Below, one piece after another: positions 14,040 through 22,339 of a stretch of 37,356 nt of DNA. The first letter of the stretch is position 1, and every line of letters starts with the position of its first letter. Under the pieces are notes generated by a model. That model was not told the origin of the DNA, made no database searches, and saw only the letters and a program-made list of their open reading frames with translations. Both the position numbers and the translations under genes were made by a program. The DNA is from Alphaproteobacteria bacterium (lineage in GTDB: Bacteria; Pseudomonadota; Alphaproteobacteria; Rhodospirillales; Magnetovibrionaceae): NCBI GenBank assembly GCA_015231605.1, contig JADGBG010000016.1:1-37356 (forward strand). Reading direction: 5' to 3'.

Positions 14040-16388
14040 ATGTACCGCTTGGTCCGGAACTTTTCGCTCGCCAGCGCGGTGGCGATTGTCATCGTGAGCG
14101 CGACGCTCGGCTATATTCTGTATGGCAAGCTGATGGGCGATTTGGTGGTCGACACGGAATTGCGCAATGCGTCCGTGGCGCGGTCGCTCGTCAACAGCCT
14201 GGGTCCCAATCTCAAGGCTTTTCTCGACCGCGCCGGGGACAGCGCGCCCGGCTATCTGGTCTCCAGCACCGAATACCGCGATTTCGACATCTATTTCCGC
14301 CGCGCGACCCAGGGTCTGGGCATCCTGATGGTGAAGGTCTACCGCGCCGACGGCGTGGTGGCGTACGCCTCGGAACCCAGCATGGTGGGGGAAGAGCACC
14401 TGGACATTCCGGGCGTCAAGGCGGCGCTCGATGGCCGGCTGGTCAGCGACTTGGTGTTCAAGGACCGCGCCAAGGGTTTCGAAGGGGCGTGGCTCGAACG
14501 CGATCTGGTGGCCAGTTACGTGCCGGTGTTGCAGGACGACGCGGTCATCGGCGCGGTGGAACTGTACGCCGACGTCACCGAACCCCTGGCGCGCGCGATA
14601 TCCATGGCGAAGGATCTGATCATCGTCACGGTGTTGCTGTTCGTGATGCTGTTCGTGGTCCTGTTTTTCATCGTCAATCGCGCGGAATCGGTCATTTTCA
14701 AGCAATACCGCGCCATTCGCCGCGAAAACGAAGATCGCCGGGCCGTGGAGCAGGCGCTCAAGGAAAGCGAAAACCGGCTGCAAAGTTTTCTGGACGCGGC
14801 GTCCGAATGGATCTGGGAGACGAATTCGAACTACGTCATCACCTTTTTCAATGCACGCATGGGCGAGTGTTGCATGGGCGAGGACTTGTTCATGGGTCAG
14901 TCCCTGCGCGCCATGATCGACCGGGGGCTGCAATTCGATCCGGAAAAATGGACCGACCGCCAATCCGACCTGGACGATCGAAAGCCGTTTCGGGGATTGG
15001 TGTTTCCCCTGGCCGTCAAGGGCGAGCAGGTCTACATCCGCCTCAACGGCAAGCCCATGTTCAGCGAGGAAGGGATCTTCCTGGGCTATCGGGGCACGGG
15101 AACCAACGTCACCGAAGCCGTTCGGGCCAACCACGAACGCAGCCGCAACGAACGGCTGCTGTCGCTGGCGTTCCGGTCCAGCCCCGCGCTGGTGGCGATC
15201 ACCGACATCGAAAAGGGAACGCATTTCGACGTGAACGAGAAATGGCTGGAGACCTTCGGTTTTCAGCGCGACGCGGTCATCGGCCGCACGTCCTCGGACC
15301 TGGACATCTGGGAAGACCCGACCGCGCGCAAGCGGATGGTGCGCGCCGTGCTCGAACAGGGCTTCGTGCACGGTTTCGAGGCCGCCTTGAAAACCCAGTC
15401 CGGCGAGGTCCGCGAATTCCTCATGGACGGCGAGGTCATAAAATTCGAAAACGAGCGCCGGCTCATGGTGGTGGCCCAGGACATCACCCAGCGCAAACGC
15501 GAACAGGAAATGCTGCGCGCGTCCCATGAGGTGCTGGAAAAGCGGGTGCGTCAGCGCACCAAGGATCTGCACGCCGCCAAGGAAGGGGCGGAAATGGCCA
15601 ATCGCGCCAAGTCCGAATTCCTCGCCAACATGTCCCACGAATTGCGCACCCCGTTGAACGCGGTAATCGGGTTCTCCGATATCATCAAGCATCAGATGTT
15701 CGGCCCGGTCGGCGTGGGCACGTATTTGGAATACGCCGGCCACATCAAGGATTCCGGGGAGCATCTGCTGAATCTCATCAATGACATCCTGGACGTCTCC
15801 GCCATCGAGGCGGGCAAGATGGAACTGCGCGAAGGGGAGATCGACATTCAGCACGTCAGCCAGTCGTGTCTGCGTCTGGTCGGCGAGCGCGCGCGCAAGA
15901 ACGGATTGTCCCTGCTCAACGACGTTTCCGCCAACCTGCCGGGCCTCATCGCCGACGAGCGCCGGGTCAAGCAGGTGATCATCAACCTGTTGTCCAACGC
16001 GGTGAAATTCACGCCCAAGGGCGGCGAGGTGCGTCTGTCCGCCCGTATGAACTCGCGGGGCGGTCTGGTGGTGGCGGTGGCGGACACCGGCATCGGCATC
16101 GCGCAACAGGACATGGAGAAGGTGCTGAGCCCCTTCGGACAGGTGGACAGTTCCCTGGCCCGTCAATACGAAGGGACGGGGCTTGGGCTGCACCTGACCC
16201 GCAATCTGGTCGAGCTGCACGGCGGACATTTGGAAATCGAAAGCGAGGTCGGAAAGGGCACCACCGTGAGCGTCCACTTCCCGCCGGGTCGGTTGGCGTA
16301 CGAAAGCGGGTTTCCGCACCGCGCGCATGATGACGACGATGGCGATGTGGATGACGACGAAGCGTCCCGGGCCATGGCGGGGGGATGA
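14040..16388 (+). CDS. Sensor histidine kinase with two PAS domains
   Basis: This is a 782-residue membrane kinase. Membrane helices at about 8-29 and 193-213 flank a periplasmic sensor domain (about 30-190). PAS1 (about 245-360) has the EWIWETNS start and the FLGYRGTGTN end; PAS2 (about 375-493) ends in VVAQDITQRK. A coiled segment precedes HisKA with phospho-acceptor His533 in [16 protein letters not shown]. HATPase_c follows with NLLSNAVKFT, ADTGIGIA and GTGLGLHLTRNL. The tail is unusually acidic (DDDDGDVDDDE). ATG at 14040 is used; a GTG at 14028 is possible, and GGGGGGAG lies further upstream. Its PAS1 resembles the PAS of the decayed regulator at 12250-13232, so the two may once have worked together. 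It overlaps the next gene by four bases. Confidence 0.9.
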   Translation: MYRLVRNFSLASAVAIVIVSATLGYILYGKLMGDLVVDTELRNASVARSLVNSLGPNLKAFLDRAGDSAPGYLVSSTEYRDFDIYFRRATQGLGILMVKVYRADGVVAYASEPSMVGEEHLDIPGVKAALDGRLVSDLVFKDRAKGFEGAWLERDLVASYVPVLQDDAVIGAVELYADVTEPLARAISMAKDLIIVTVLLFVMLFVVLFFIVNRAESVIFKQYRAIRRENEDRRAVEQALKESENRLQSFLDAASEWIWETNSNYVITFFNARMGECCMGEDLFMGQSLRAMIDRGLQFDPEKWTDRQSDLDDRKPFRGLVFPLAVKGEQVYIRLNGKPMFSEEGIFLGYRGTGTNVTEAVRANHERSRNERLLSLAFRSSPALVAITDIEKGTHFDVNEKWLETFGFQRDAVIGRTSSDLDIWEDPTARKRMVRAVLEQGFVHGFEAALKTQSGEVREFLMDGEVIKFENERRLMVVAQDITQRKREQEMLRASHEVLEKRVRQRTKDLHAAKEGAEMANRAKSEFLANMSHELRTPLNAVIGFSDIIKHQMFGPVGVGTYLEYAGHIKDSGEHLLNLINDILDVSAIEAGKMELREGEIDIQHVSQSCLRLVGERARKNGLSLLNDVSANLPGLIADERRVKQVIINLLSNAVKFTPKGGEVRLSARMNSRGGLVVAVADTGIGIAQQDMEKVLSPFGQVDSSLARQYEGTGLGLHLTRNLVELHGGHLEIESEVGKGTTVSVHFPPGRLAYESGFPHRAHDDDDGDVDDDEASRAMAGG

Positions 16389-17152
16389 GAACGCCGGCGC
16401 CTTGCATCCGCATGTCGGCGGTGGTGGGGCACCGGGGCGCGGCGGCCGTGGCCCCGGAAAACACCCTCGCGGGTCTGCGCGCCGCCGCCGCGTCGGGCGT
16501 GCGCTGGGTCGAAGTCGACGCCCAGTCGTGCGCGGACGGCGGTCTCTTTCTCATGCACGACGACGACGTGTCGCGAACCACGGACGGACGGGGTTTGGTG
16601 TGGCGCATGTCCAGCACAAAGCTGCGGGAATGCCGCGTCGGCGGCGCGCCGGTTCCCTCCCTGTCCGAAGCGATGAAGGAAGCGCGGGCCTTGGGCCTGG
16701 GCGTCAACGTGGAGATCAAGACCCCGGCCTTTGCGGAGCCCGAACGCGTGGCGCGAACGGGACGCGCGGTGGCGCGTCTCCTGTCCGAATACGCCGACGG
16801 CGTCAGGGTGCTGGCGTCCGGTTTCGACCAAGGCGCCCTGGCCGCCGCGCGGGCGGCGTCGCCGGACCTGCCGCTGGCGTGGAACGTGGATGCGATCCCC
16901 GGCGATTGGCGGGACGTGGTCGATCGACTGGGCGCATGCGCCGTGCATTGCCTCGATGCGCCCGGCAACCACGGCGTCATTCCCGCCGTCCTGGCGTCGG
17001 GCCATGGCGTCGGCGTCTACACCGTCAACGATTTGAACCGGGCGCGGGCCTTGTGGGCCATGGGCGTGTGGTCCGTGTTCGCCGACGACCCCGGGGCGCT
17101 TGTGGACAAATCGCCGGACGCGGGGGTGGCAATTCCCGGTTCGAGACGTTAA
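16385..17152 (+). CDS. Glycerophosphodiester phosphodiesterase
   Basis: This is a 255-residue GDPD-family hydrolase (cytosolic; UgpQ-like by absence of a signal peptide) that splits glycerophosphodiesters into glycerol-3-phosphate and an alcohol. The catalytic GHRGAAAVAPENT block carries the HRG and PENT signatures, followed by WVEVDAQ (acidic metal ligands) and LMHDDDVSRTT (second catalytic His). VNVEIKTP supplies a further Glu, and the TIM barrel closes with YTVND and VFADDP. The ATG at 16385 lies in an ATGA overlap with the kinase gene; a second Met at 16412, just before VVGHRG, is also possible. Coupling to a sensor kinase gene is unusual for this enzyme and may reflect only compact packing. 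Confidence 0.93.
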   Translation: MRTPAPCIRMSAVVGHRGAAAVAPENTLAGLRAAAASGVRWVEVDAQSCADGGLFLMHDDDVSRTTDGRGLVWRMSSTKLRECRVGGAPVPSLSEAMKEARALGLGVNVEIKTPAFAEPERVARTGRAVARLLSEYADGVRVLASGFDQGALAAARAASPDLPLAWNVDAIPGDWRDVVDRLGACAVHCLDAPGNHGVIPAVLASGHGVGVYTVNDLNRARALWAMGVWSVFADDPGALVDKSPDAGVAIPGSRR

Positions 17153-17192
17153 ACTCCGCCCTCCCGAAATTTTTCTGCACAAGGACAAAACT

Positions 17193-17576
17193 ATGGCCAC
17201 GTTCGCCCTCACCATGGACAACCTCGAAAGCACGATCGAAGACAACGAGATCGTGCTGATCGACTTCTGGGCGGATTGGTGCGGTCCGTGCAAGATGTTC
17301 GGTCCCGTGTTCGAAGCCGCCGCGGGAAAGCACGACGGCATCGCGTTCGCCAAGTGCGACACCGAATCCGAACAGGTCGTCGCCGCGCAGTTCGGCATCC
17401 AATCCATCCCCACCATTGCGGCGTTCCGCGACCAGATCTTGATTTTCTCCCAGCCCGGCGCCTTGCCGGCGGAAGCGCTGGACGAACTGATCAAACAAAT
17501 CAAGGCCCTGGACATGGACGATGTCCGCGCCCAGATCGCCAAGGCGCAGGAAGAAGCGGCCAAGCAGAACGGCTGA
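17193..17576 (+). CDS. Thioredoxin
   Basis: This is a 127-residue cytosolic thioredoxin. It starts MATFALTMDNLES, with the active site WCGPC (Cys30/Cys33) in DFWADWCGPCKMF and the cis-Pro in IQSIPTIAAF. The C terminus is about 20 residues longer than TrxA and forms a charged helix (VRAQIAKAQEEAAKQ). The frame is open upstream to 17100 but overlaps the GDPD gene; the 17193 start has AAGGAC upstream. Whether this is the main thioredoxin or a secondary one is not clear. Confidence 0.93.
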   Translation: MATFALTMDNLESTIEDNEIVLIDFWADWCGPCKMFGPVFEAAAGKHDGIAFAKCDTESEQVVAAQFGIQSIPTIAAFRDQILIFSQPGALPAEALDELIKQIKALDMDDVRAQIAKAQEEAAKQNG

Positions 17577-17585
17577 CTCCGTGCC

Positions 17586-17599
17586 TTGACGAACGTCAT
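17586..17599. promoter_or_regulatory. FNR/Crp-type half-symmetric site
   Basis: TTGACGAACGTCAT has the TTGA-N6-TCA-(A) geometry of FNR/NnrR-type sites and shares the twelve bases TGACGAACGTCA with the CRP-like site at 3052. It lies directly after the thioredoxin gene and about 160 bases before nnrS. NnrS genes are often controlled by NnrR/FNR-type regulators. Confidence 0.35.
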
Positions 17600-17634
17600 A
17601 GCGTCCAGCGGCGCATATCGACGATGGTTGACGA

Positions 17635-17660
17635 CGGCTCCGGCGGAAGCGCCGGAGCCG
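17635..17660 (+). terminator. GC-rich hairpin after the thioredoxin gene
   Basis: An 11-bp perfect stem, CGGCTCCGGCG (17635-17645) and CGCCGGAGCCG (17650-17660), with a GAAG loop. Only TTCGCATTTG follows, so the T tract is weak. Confidence 0.5.
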
Positions 17661-17756
17661 TTCGCATTTGCGCCGATACCCAAAATCCGGTTGGTGCCCG
17701 GGCGCGTGCGGCGATAAACTCCGACCCCACCCCGATCCGATCGACAGAGCCCCGCA

Positions 17757-18989
17757 ATGAACCCCAACACCATCCGCATCGAAGACCCCTTCGCCACGCC
17801 ACCCGCCCCCGCCACCGGGTTCGCCTTGTTCCATTACGGCTTCCGGCCGTTCTTTTTTCTGGCGGGGCTGTTCGCGGCCGTCAGCGTGCCGTTGTGGGTG
17901 GCGCTGTACGCCGGGGGCGTGGATTTGAATTTGACCGCCAGCCCGCTGGCGTGGCACGGACATGAAATGCTGTTCGGCTACACCGGGGCGGCGATCGCGG
18001 GGTTTTTCCTCACGGTGGTGCCCAACTGGACCGAGGAAAAGGCCCGCCGTGGCGGCGTTCTGATCGCGTTGAGCCTCGCGTGGCTCATCGGCCGGATCGC
18101 GTTTTGGGCGCAAGGCGTGCTGCCCTACGGCATGGTGATGGCGGCCGACATGGCGTTCCTGTTGGGGCTGTTCTGGCTGATCTACCGGCCCTTGGTCGAT
18201 CCCAAATACCGCCGTCAGTTTGTCTTCGTGCCGATCCTGGGGGTGTTGATCGCCGCCAACGCCATGGTTCACATGGGGATCTGGGGCGTCGATTGGGGCG
18301 GGCGGGACTGGACCGCGCGAGGGCTGTCGCTGGCCGTGGACGGGGTGATCGTGTTGATCGCGGTGATGGGCGGACGGGTGACGCCGAGTTTCACGTCCAG
18401 TTACGTCGGGCACACCGATCCGAATTTCAAGGTGAAGCAAAGCCTGTCGTTGGACCGCAACGTGATGTTCGCCACCTGGGCCATGCTGGTGGTGGACCAG
18501 ATCTCACCCCTCGGACCCGTGGCCGGGGCGATCAGCCTGTTCGCCGCCGTTCTGCACGCCGTGCGTCTGTCGGGATGGAAGACCGGACGAACTTTGCAAA
18601 ACCCCATTTTGTGGGTGCTGCATTTGGCCTACGGCTGGATGGTCCTGGGGCTGGCGCTGAAGGCTCTGGGCGACTGGGGCGTGGTCGCGCCCGGCGACGT
18701 GCTGCATGCGCTGACCATTGGAGCCGTCGGCAACTACACGCTCGGCATCATGACCCGCGCGTCGTTGGGCCATACGGGGCGCAAGATCCACGCGGCGCGG
18801 CCCATCGTGTGGGCCTATGTCCTGGTCAGCGCGGCTGCCGTCCTGCGTTTAGCCGTGGCGGTGTTGCCGGAGCTGAGCACGGAACTCGTGATGGCGTCGG
18901 GCGCCGCCTGGACCGTGGCGTTCGCCATCTTCTTCGCGGTCTACGCCCCGATCCTGATGCGCCCCAGGGTCGATGGCAGGCCCGGCTAA
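17757..18989 (+). CDS. nnrS: NnrS family membrane protein
   Basis: This is a 410-residue protein with about 12 hydrophobic helices, of the NnrS family. Family blocks are FHYGFRPFFFLAGLFAA near the start, WHGHEMLFGYTGAAIAGFFLTVVPNW (conserved His in helix 2), GGRVTPSFTSSY in the middle, and a conserved GNYTLGIMTRASLGHTGR. NnrS is a heme- and copper-containing protein linked to nitric-oxide tolerance and denitrification. No nitrite or nitric-oxide reductase genes are nearby. A possible FNR-type site lies upstream (17586), and the next small gene follows after 18 bases. Confidence 0.92.
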   Translation: MNPNTIRIEDPFATPPAPATGFALFHYGFRPFFFLAGLFAAVSVPLWVALYAGGVDLNLTASPLAWHGHEMLFGYTGAAIAGFFLTVVPNWTEEKARRGGVLIALSLAWLIGRIAFWAQGVLPYGMVMAADMAFLLGLFWLIYRPLVDPKYRRQFVFVPILGVLIAANAMVHMGIWGVDWGGRDWTARGLSLAVDGVIVLIAVMGGRVTPSFTSSYVGHTDPNFKVKQSLSLDRNVMFATWAMLVVDQISPLGPVAGAISLFAAVLHAVRLSGWKTGRTLQNPILWVLHLAYGWMVLGLALKALGDWGVVAPGDVLHALTIGAVGNYTLGIMTRASLGHTGRKIHAARPIVWAYVLVSAAAVLRLAVAVLPELSTELVMASGAAWTVAFAIFFAVYAPILMRPRVDGRPG

Positions 18990-19007
18990 GGACAACCGGA
19001 GGGCCAG

Positions 19008-19286
19008 ATGGGCTTTTACAGCAACCTGCCCGAAGACCGGCCACGGTCCTGGTATCAGGAATTCCGCGCCGAGGTGGTGAGCGATCACCGTCAACTTCTG
19101 GCGTGCCGGGAAGAGCGCGCGCGCCGGGGCGATTGGTCGTTCGACCACGCCCGCATGCGCACCCAGGAATTCTACCGCGAGCGGATCACCGGATACCGGC
19201 GCACCGAGTCCATCACCCAGGCCGAATGTGACGAACTTCTGGAACTGGTCGAAAAGCTGGGCGCGCCCGAATTTCCCCGGGACTGA
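19008..19286 (+). CDS. Small hypothetical protein downstream of nnrS
   Basis: This is a 92-residue soluble protein, MGFYSNLPEDRPRSWYQEF onward, with CCGGAGGG just before the ATG. It is rich in Arg, Glu and Trp/Tyr, is predicted to be helical and has no signal peptide. The tail EECDELLELV-like region (AECDELLELVEKLG) is amphipathic. It is probably co-transcribed with nnrS. No family is recognised. Confidence 0.7.
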   Translation: MGFYSNLPEDRPRSWYQEFRAEVVSDHRQLLACREERARRGDWSFDHARMRTQEFYRERITGYRRTESITQAECDELLELVEKLGAPEFPRD

Positions 19287-19363
19287 AATTCACGCCGTTT
19301 CCATGGTGTTGGCGGGGCGGCTGTGTTAGAGGTTGGGGGCTTGAAAACAGGAACGGATTCGTC

Positions 19364-19588
19364 ATGAGAACCACGGAAATCGCCCGCGTGCAGGAATATC
19401 TGCGCAAAGCCTTCAACAACAATCGCATCGCCGTGCCGCCGCCCATGAAGGCGGACGCGCCGGTCGAGGTCTATATCGGCGACGAATTCATCGGCGTCCT
19501 GCACCGCGACGAGGACGAGGGCGAGGTGTCCTATTCCTTCATCATGACGATCCTGGACATGGACCTGCCGCCGCTCGGCGACATCTGA
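19364..19588 (+). CDS. DUF3126 family protein
   Basis: This 74-residue protein matches the alphaproteobacterial DUF3126 family: MRTTEIARVQEYLRKAFNN, then an EVYIGDEFIGVLHRDEDEGE block and SYSFIMTILDMDLP at the end. It is a compact alpha-beta protein with no signal or catalytic motif. Its function is unknown. The family is largely confined to alphaproteobacteria, which supports the taxonomic assignment. Confidence 0.85.
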   Translation: MRTTEIARVQEYLRKAFNNNRIAVPPPMKADAPVEVYIGDEFIGVLHRDEDEGEVSYSFIMTILDMDLPPLGDI

Positions 19589-19712
19589 TGTCCGGTTCGT
19601 TCATGCCCGTCGCGTCCCGGAACATCACGCGGGTTACGGGGGCGAACCTCTTGCCAAGACCGGGTTTCCGGGGGTAGACAAGCCGCGTCGCTCATTTTGA
19701 AGGAATGGTTTC

Positions 19713-21002
19713 ATGGGCCATAGTCGCAAAATTTCCGTGATCGGGCTGGGCTACGTCGGGCTGCCGGTCGCCGTGTCGTTCGGCAAGCAGGGCCGCGTCG
19801 TCGCGTTCGACATCAACACGGCCCGCGTCGCCGGGCTGAAGGCTGGCCATGACGTCACCGGCGAAGTGGAAGACGCGGAACTGGCCGAGGCGGACCTCTT
19901 GCTGACCACGGACCCGGCGGACCTCGCCCGCGCGGACTTTCACATCGTGACGGTGCCGACGCCGGTCGACGACGCCAACAAACCGGATTTGACGCCGCTG
20001 GTTTCCGCCTCGACGACGGTGGGCGGACGCCTCAAGAAGGGCGACATCGTGGTCTACGAATCCACCGTGTTCCCCGGCGCGACCGAGGAAATCTGCGTGC
20101 CCGTGCTGGAAAACGTGTCGGGACTGAAGTGCGGTTCGGACTTCACGGTGGGCTATTCCCCCGAACGCATCAATCCGGGCGACAGGGAACACCGTTTCGA
20201 AACCATCACCAAGGTGGTGTCGGGCCAGGACGCGCACACGCTCGACGTCGTCGCGGCGGTGTACGGCTCGGCGGTGAAGGCCGGCGTGCACAAGGCCCCG
20301 ACCATCAAGGCCGCCGAGGCCGCGAAGGTGATCGAAAACACCCAGCGCGACCTCAACATCGCGTTGATGAACGAATTGGCGCAGATCTTCGACCGTCTCG
20401 GCATCGACACCCGCGACGTTCTGGACGCGGCGGGAACGAAATGGAATTTCCTGCGTTTTTCGCCGGGCCTGGTGGGCGGGCATTGCATCGGGGTCGATCC
20501 GTACTACCTGACGCACCGCGCCGAACAGGCGGGCTACCGCCCTCAGGTGATTTTAGCGGGGCGAAAGATCAACGATTCGATGGGCGCGTTTGTCGCCAAC
20601 AGCGCGGTCAAGCTGATGTTGAAGACCGCCGACGGCGGGGCGAAGCCGGATACGGTCGCGGTGCTGGGCCTGACCTTCAAGGAGGACGTGCCGGATCTGC
20701 GCAACACCAAGGTGTTCGACGTGATCGAGGAACTGGAAGCCTTCGGCCTTCGCGTGAAGATCCACGACCCTATGGCCGAGCCCGCCGAGGCGCGCCACGA
20801 ATACGGGATTGATCTGACGCCGATGGAGAGCCTGGGGCAAAGCGACGCGGTGATCGTCGCCGTGCCGCACAAGTCGTACGTTCAGGGCGGCTGGCCGATG
20901 GTCCAGGGCCTTTTGAAAAACGGACGGGGCGTGGTGGTCGACGTGCGCGGCGTGCTGGACCGCGACCGGGTCCCCGACGGCGTCACCCTGTGGCGCCTGT
21001 AA
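19713..21002 (+). CDS. tviB: UDP-N-acetylhexosamine 6-dehydrogenase, TviB/WbpO-like
   Basis: This is a 429-residue nucleotide-sugar dehydrogenase that oxidises the C6 of a UDP-(N-acetyl)hexosamine to a uronic acid with two NAD+. The Rossmann motif is IGLGYVGLPVA (residues 10-20). Other blocks are VPTPVDDANKPDL, ESTVFPGATEEIC, SPERINPGD, and the catalytic-Cys motif GGHCIGVDPYYL, followed by a C-terminal LGLTFKEDVPDLRNTKVFD domain. The TviB/VipA/WbpO subgroup is suggested by the ERINPGD and DPYYLTHRAEQAGY blocks. No other capsule or O-antigen genes are in the window, so it stands alone. ATG at 19713 follows GAAGGAATGG. Confidence 0.92.
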   Translation: MGHSRKISVIGLGYVGLPVAVSFGKQGRVVAFDINTARVAGLKAGHDVTGEVEDAELAEADLLLTTDPADLARADFHIVTVPTPVDDANKPDLTPLVSASTTVGGRLKKGDIVVYESTVFPGATEEICVPVLENVSGLKCGSDFTVGYSPERINPGDREHRFETITKVVSGQDAHTLDVVAAVYGSAVKAGVHKAPTIKAAEAAKVIENTQRDLNIALMNELAQIFDRLGIDTRDVLDAAGTKWNFLRFSPGLVGGHCIGVDPYYLTHRAEQAGYRPQVILAGRKINDSMGAFVANSAVKLMLKTADGGAKPDTVAVLGLTFKEDVPDLRNTKVFDVIEELEAFGLRVKIHDPMAEPAEARHEYGIDLTPMESLGQSDAVIVAVPHKSYVQGGWPMVQGLLKNGRGVVVDVRGVLDRDRVPDGVTLWRL

Positions 21003-21035
21003 CGCCCGGCGGCAAACCAAACATCACGGAGAGGC

Positions 21036-21109
21036 TGGAGCGGGTGAAGGGAATCGAACCCTCGTCGTAAGCTTGGGAAGCTTCTGCTCTACCATTGAGC
21101 TACACCCGC
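21036..21109 (-). tRNA. tRNA-Gly(CCC)
   Basis: The minus strand gives a complete cloverleaf: 7-bp acceptor GCGGGTG/CACCCGC, D stem GCTC/GAGC, and an anticodon loop TTCCCAA with anticodon CCC. The T arm is GAGGG-TTCGATT-CCCTT, the discriminator is T and CCA is encoded. The pair at 27-43 (G, A) does not match; the rest is regular. Confidence 0.95.
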
Positions 21110-21159
21110 GTCGCGCCGCACACTATCACGCCTGGGAAAACGGCCGCAAGGGCCATCGT

Positions 21160-21197
21160 GGAAAAGCCCCGCCGGTGAATGCGCGCGGGGCTTTTCC
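21160..21197 (-). terminator. Terminator hairpin between the two tRNA genes
   Basis: A 13-bp perfect stem, GGAAAAGCCCCGC (21160-21172) and GCGGGGCTTTTCC (21185-21197). Read on the minus strand it follows tRNA-Gln by a few bases, with TTTT inside the closing arm, and precedes tRNA-Gly. The two tRNAs are therefore probably separate transcripts. Confidence 0.7.
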
Positions 21198-21201
21198 GGT
21201 T

Positions 21202-21276
21202 TGGCTGGGGCGGTAGGATTCGAACCTACGGTACACGGTACCAAAAACCGATGCCTTACCACTTGGCCACGCCCCA
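21202..21276 (-). tRNA. tRNA-Gln(TTG)
   Basis: The minus strand gives a cloverleaf with acceptor TGGGGCG/CGCCCCA, anticodon loop TTTTGGT (anticodon TTG), T arm GTAGG-TTCGAAT-CCTAC, discriminator G and encoded CCA. The pair at 27-43 is T-T, a mismatch. It is otherwise standard for bacterial tRNA-Gln. Confidence 0.95.
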
Positions 21277-21340
21277 TCGGTGGGGGGAAAATACGAAGAA
21301 ACGCCCTTCGGCGCAAGCGGTCATTGGCGAAAAAATACCG

Positions 21341-22330
21341 TCATCGGCCCCCTTCGGGTGGGGACAGCATGGGCGCAGCGGCGCACCACCAGTCGGGATG
21401 GGCGTCGGTGATGCGCCGCGCCCCGGCCTCGGCCTCGGCGCGTTCGGCGAACAGGGCGAAGCAGGTCGCGCCGCTGCCGCTCATGCGCGCCAGCAATGCG
21501 CCGTCCAGCTTTTCCAGCGCCGCCGCCACCTCCCCGATCACCGGGGCCAGCGCCATGGCCGGAGCCATCAGATCGTTGCGCCGCGCGCCCAGGAGCTCGG
21601 CGAAATGTCGGGCGTCGCGGGGCGTTTCCGTGAAGGGGGCGGGGGGGGTGAAGCCGCCCTGGCGTGCCTTGAACACGGCCGGGGTCGACACCGCGATGCC
21701 GGGGTTGACGAGAACCATCCACATCTTGGGCAGCGCGGGGGCGGAAACCAGCCGTTCGCCGATGCCGGACATGAACACGGGGCGGCCTTCCAAGCAGACG
21801 GGAACGTCCGCGCCCAGCGACAGGGGGAGGTCGCCGAACGCGTGCGCGCGCACGTCCGAGCGCCAGCCCTTGAACAATTCGGCAAGTGCATGCGCGCCAT
21901 CCCGGTCCCGCGCCAGCTGGCCCGCGGCGTGATGGATATCGTCGTCATGCAGATCCAGGCGCCACAGCCGGGCCAGAACCTGGAGCGCCGCCGCCGCGTC
22001 CGCCGACCCGCCGCCGATTCCGGCGGCCACCGGCAAATGTTTGTCGAGGGTCAGACGAGCGTCGGCCCCCACGCCCGCGTGCGCCGCCAACGCGCGGCCC
22101 GCGGCCAGGACAAGGTTGTCCCCGTCGTTCAAAAGCTTGTGCGCGAACGGTCCGGTGATGTCCAGGACGAGCCCGGCCCCCTCGGGAGCGGCGGCGGCGG
22201 CAACGGTGTCGCACGCCCCGGCGAAGACCACCAGACTGTCCAGTTCGTGGTAGCCGTCATCGCGCCGTCCGGTCACGTGCAGATACAGGTTGACCTTGGC
22301 CGGAGCGGTTTCGGCAATGGTGATGGTCAT
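21341..22330 (-). CDS. ispE: 4-diphosphocytidyl-2-C-methyl-D-erythritol kinase
   Basis: This is a 329-residue GHMP kinase of the MEP isoprenoid pathway, which phosphorylates CDP-methylerythritol at the 2-hydroxyl. The N terminus AETAPAKVNLYLHVTGRRDDGYHEL is diagnostic, and the ATP loop is PVAAGIGGGSADAAAAL at about 100-116. A conserved MSGSGATCFALF lies near the C terminus. It is somewhat longer than the usual 280-300 residues because of an Ala-rich C-terminal tail. It starts nine bases after the TPR-protein gene stop, so the two are co-transcribed, an arrangement common in alphaproteobacteria. Confidence 0.95.
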   Translation of the reverse strand: MTITIAETAPAKVNLYLHVTGRRDDGYHELDSLVVFAGACDTVAAAAAPEGAGLVLDITGPFAHKLLNDGDNLVLAAGRALAAHAGVGADARLTLDKHLPVAAGIGGGSADAAAALQVLARLWRLDLHDDDIHHAAGQLARDRDGAHALAELFKGWRSDVRAHAFGDLPLSLGADVPVCLEGRPVFMSGIGERLVSAPALPKMWMVLVNPGIAVSTPAVFKARQGGFTPPAPFTETPRDARHFAELLGARRNDLMAPAMALAPVIGEVAAALEKLDGALLARMSGSGATCFALFAERAEAEAGARRITDAHPDWWCAAAPMLSPPEGGR

Positions 22331-22339
22331 CGGGGCGGT

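Noticed and set aside
13989-16328. 779-codon leftward frame opposite the two-PAS kinase
   Set aside because: It is a complement shadow of a strongly recognised kinase, rich in His/Gln/Val, with no family signal and no ribosome site.
21036-21276. tRNA genes as pseudogenes because of 27-43 mismatches
   Set aside because: All other stems, anticodons and encoded CCA ends are intact; a single mismatch at the top of the anticodon stem is tolerated.
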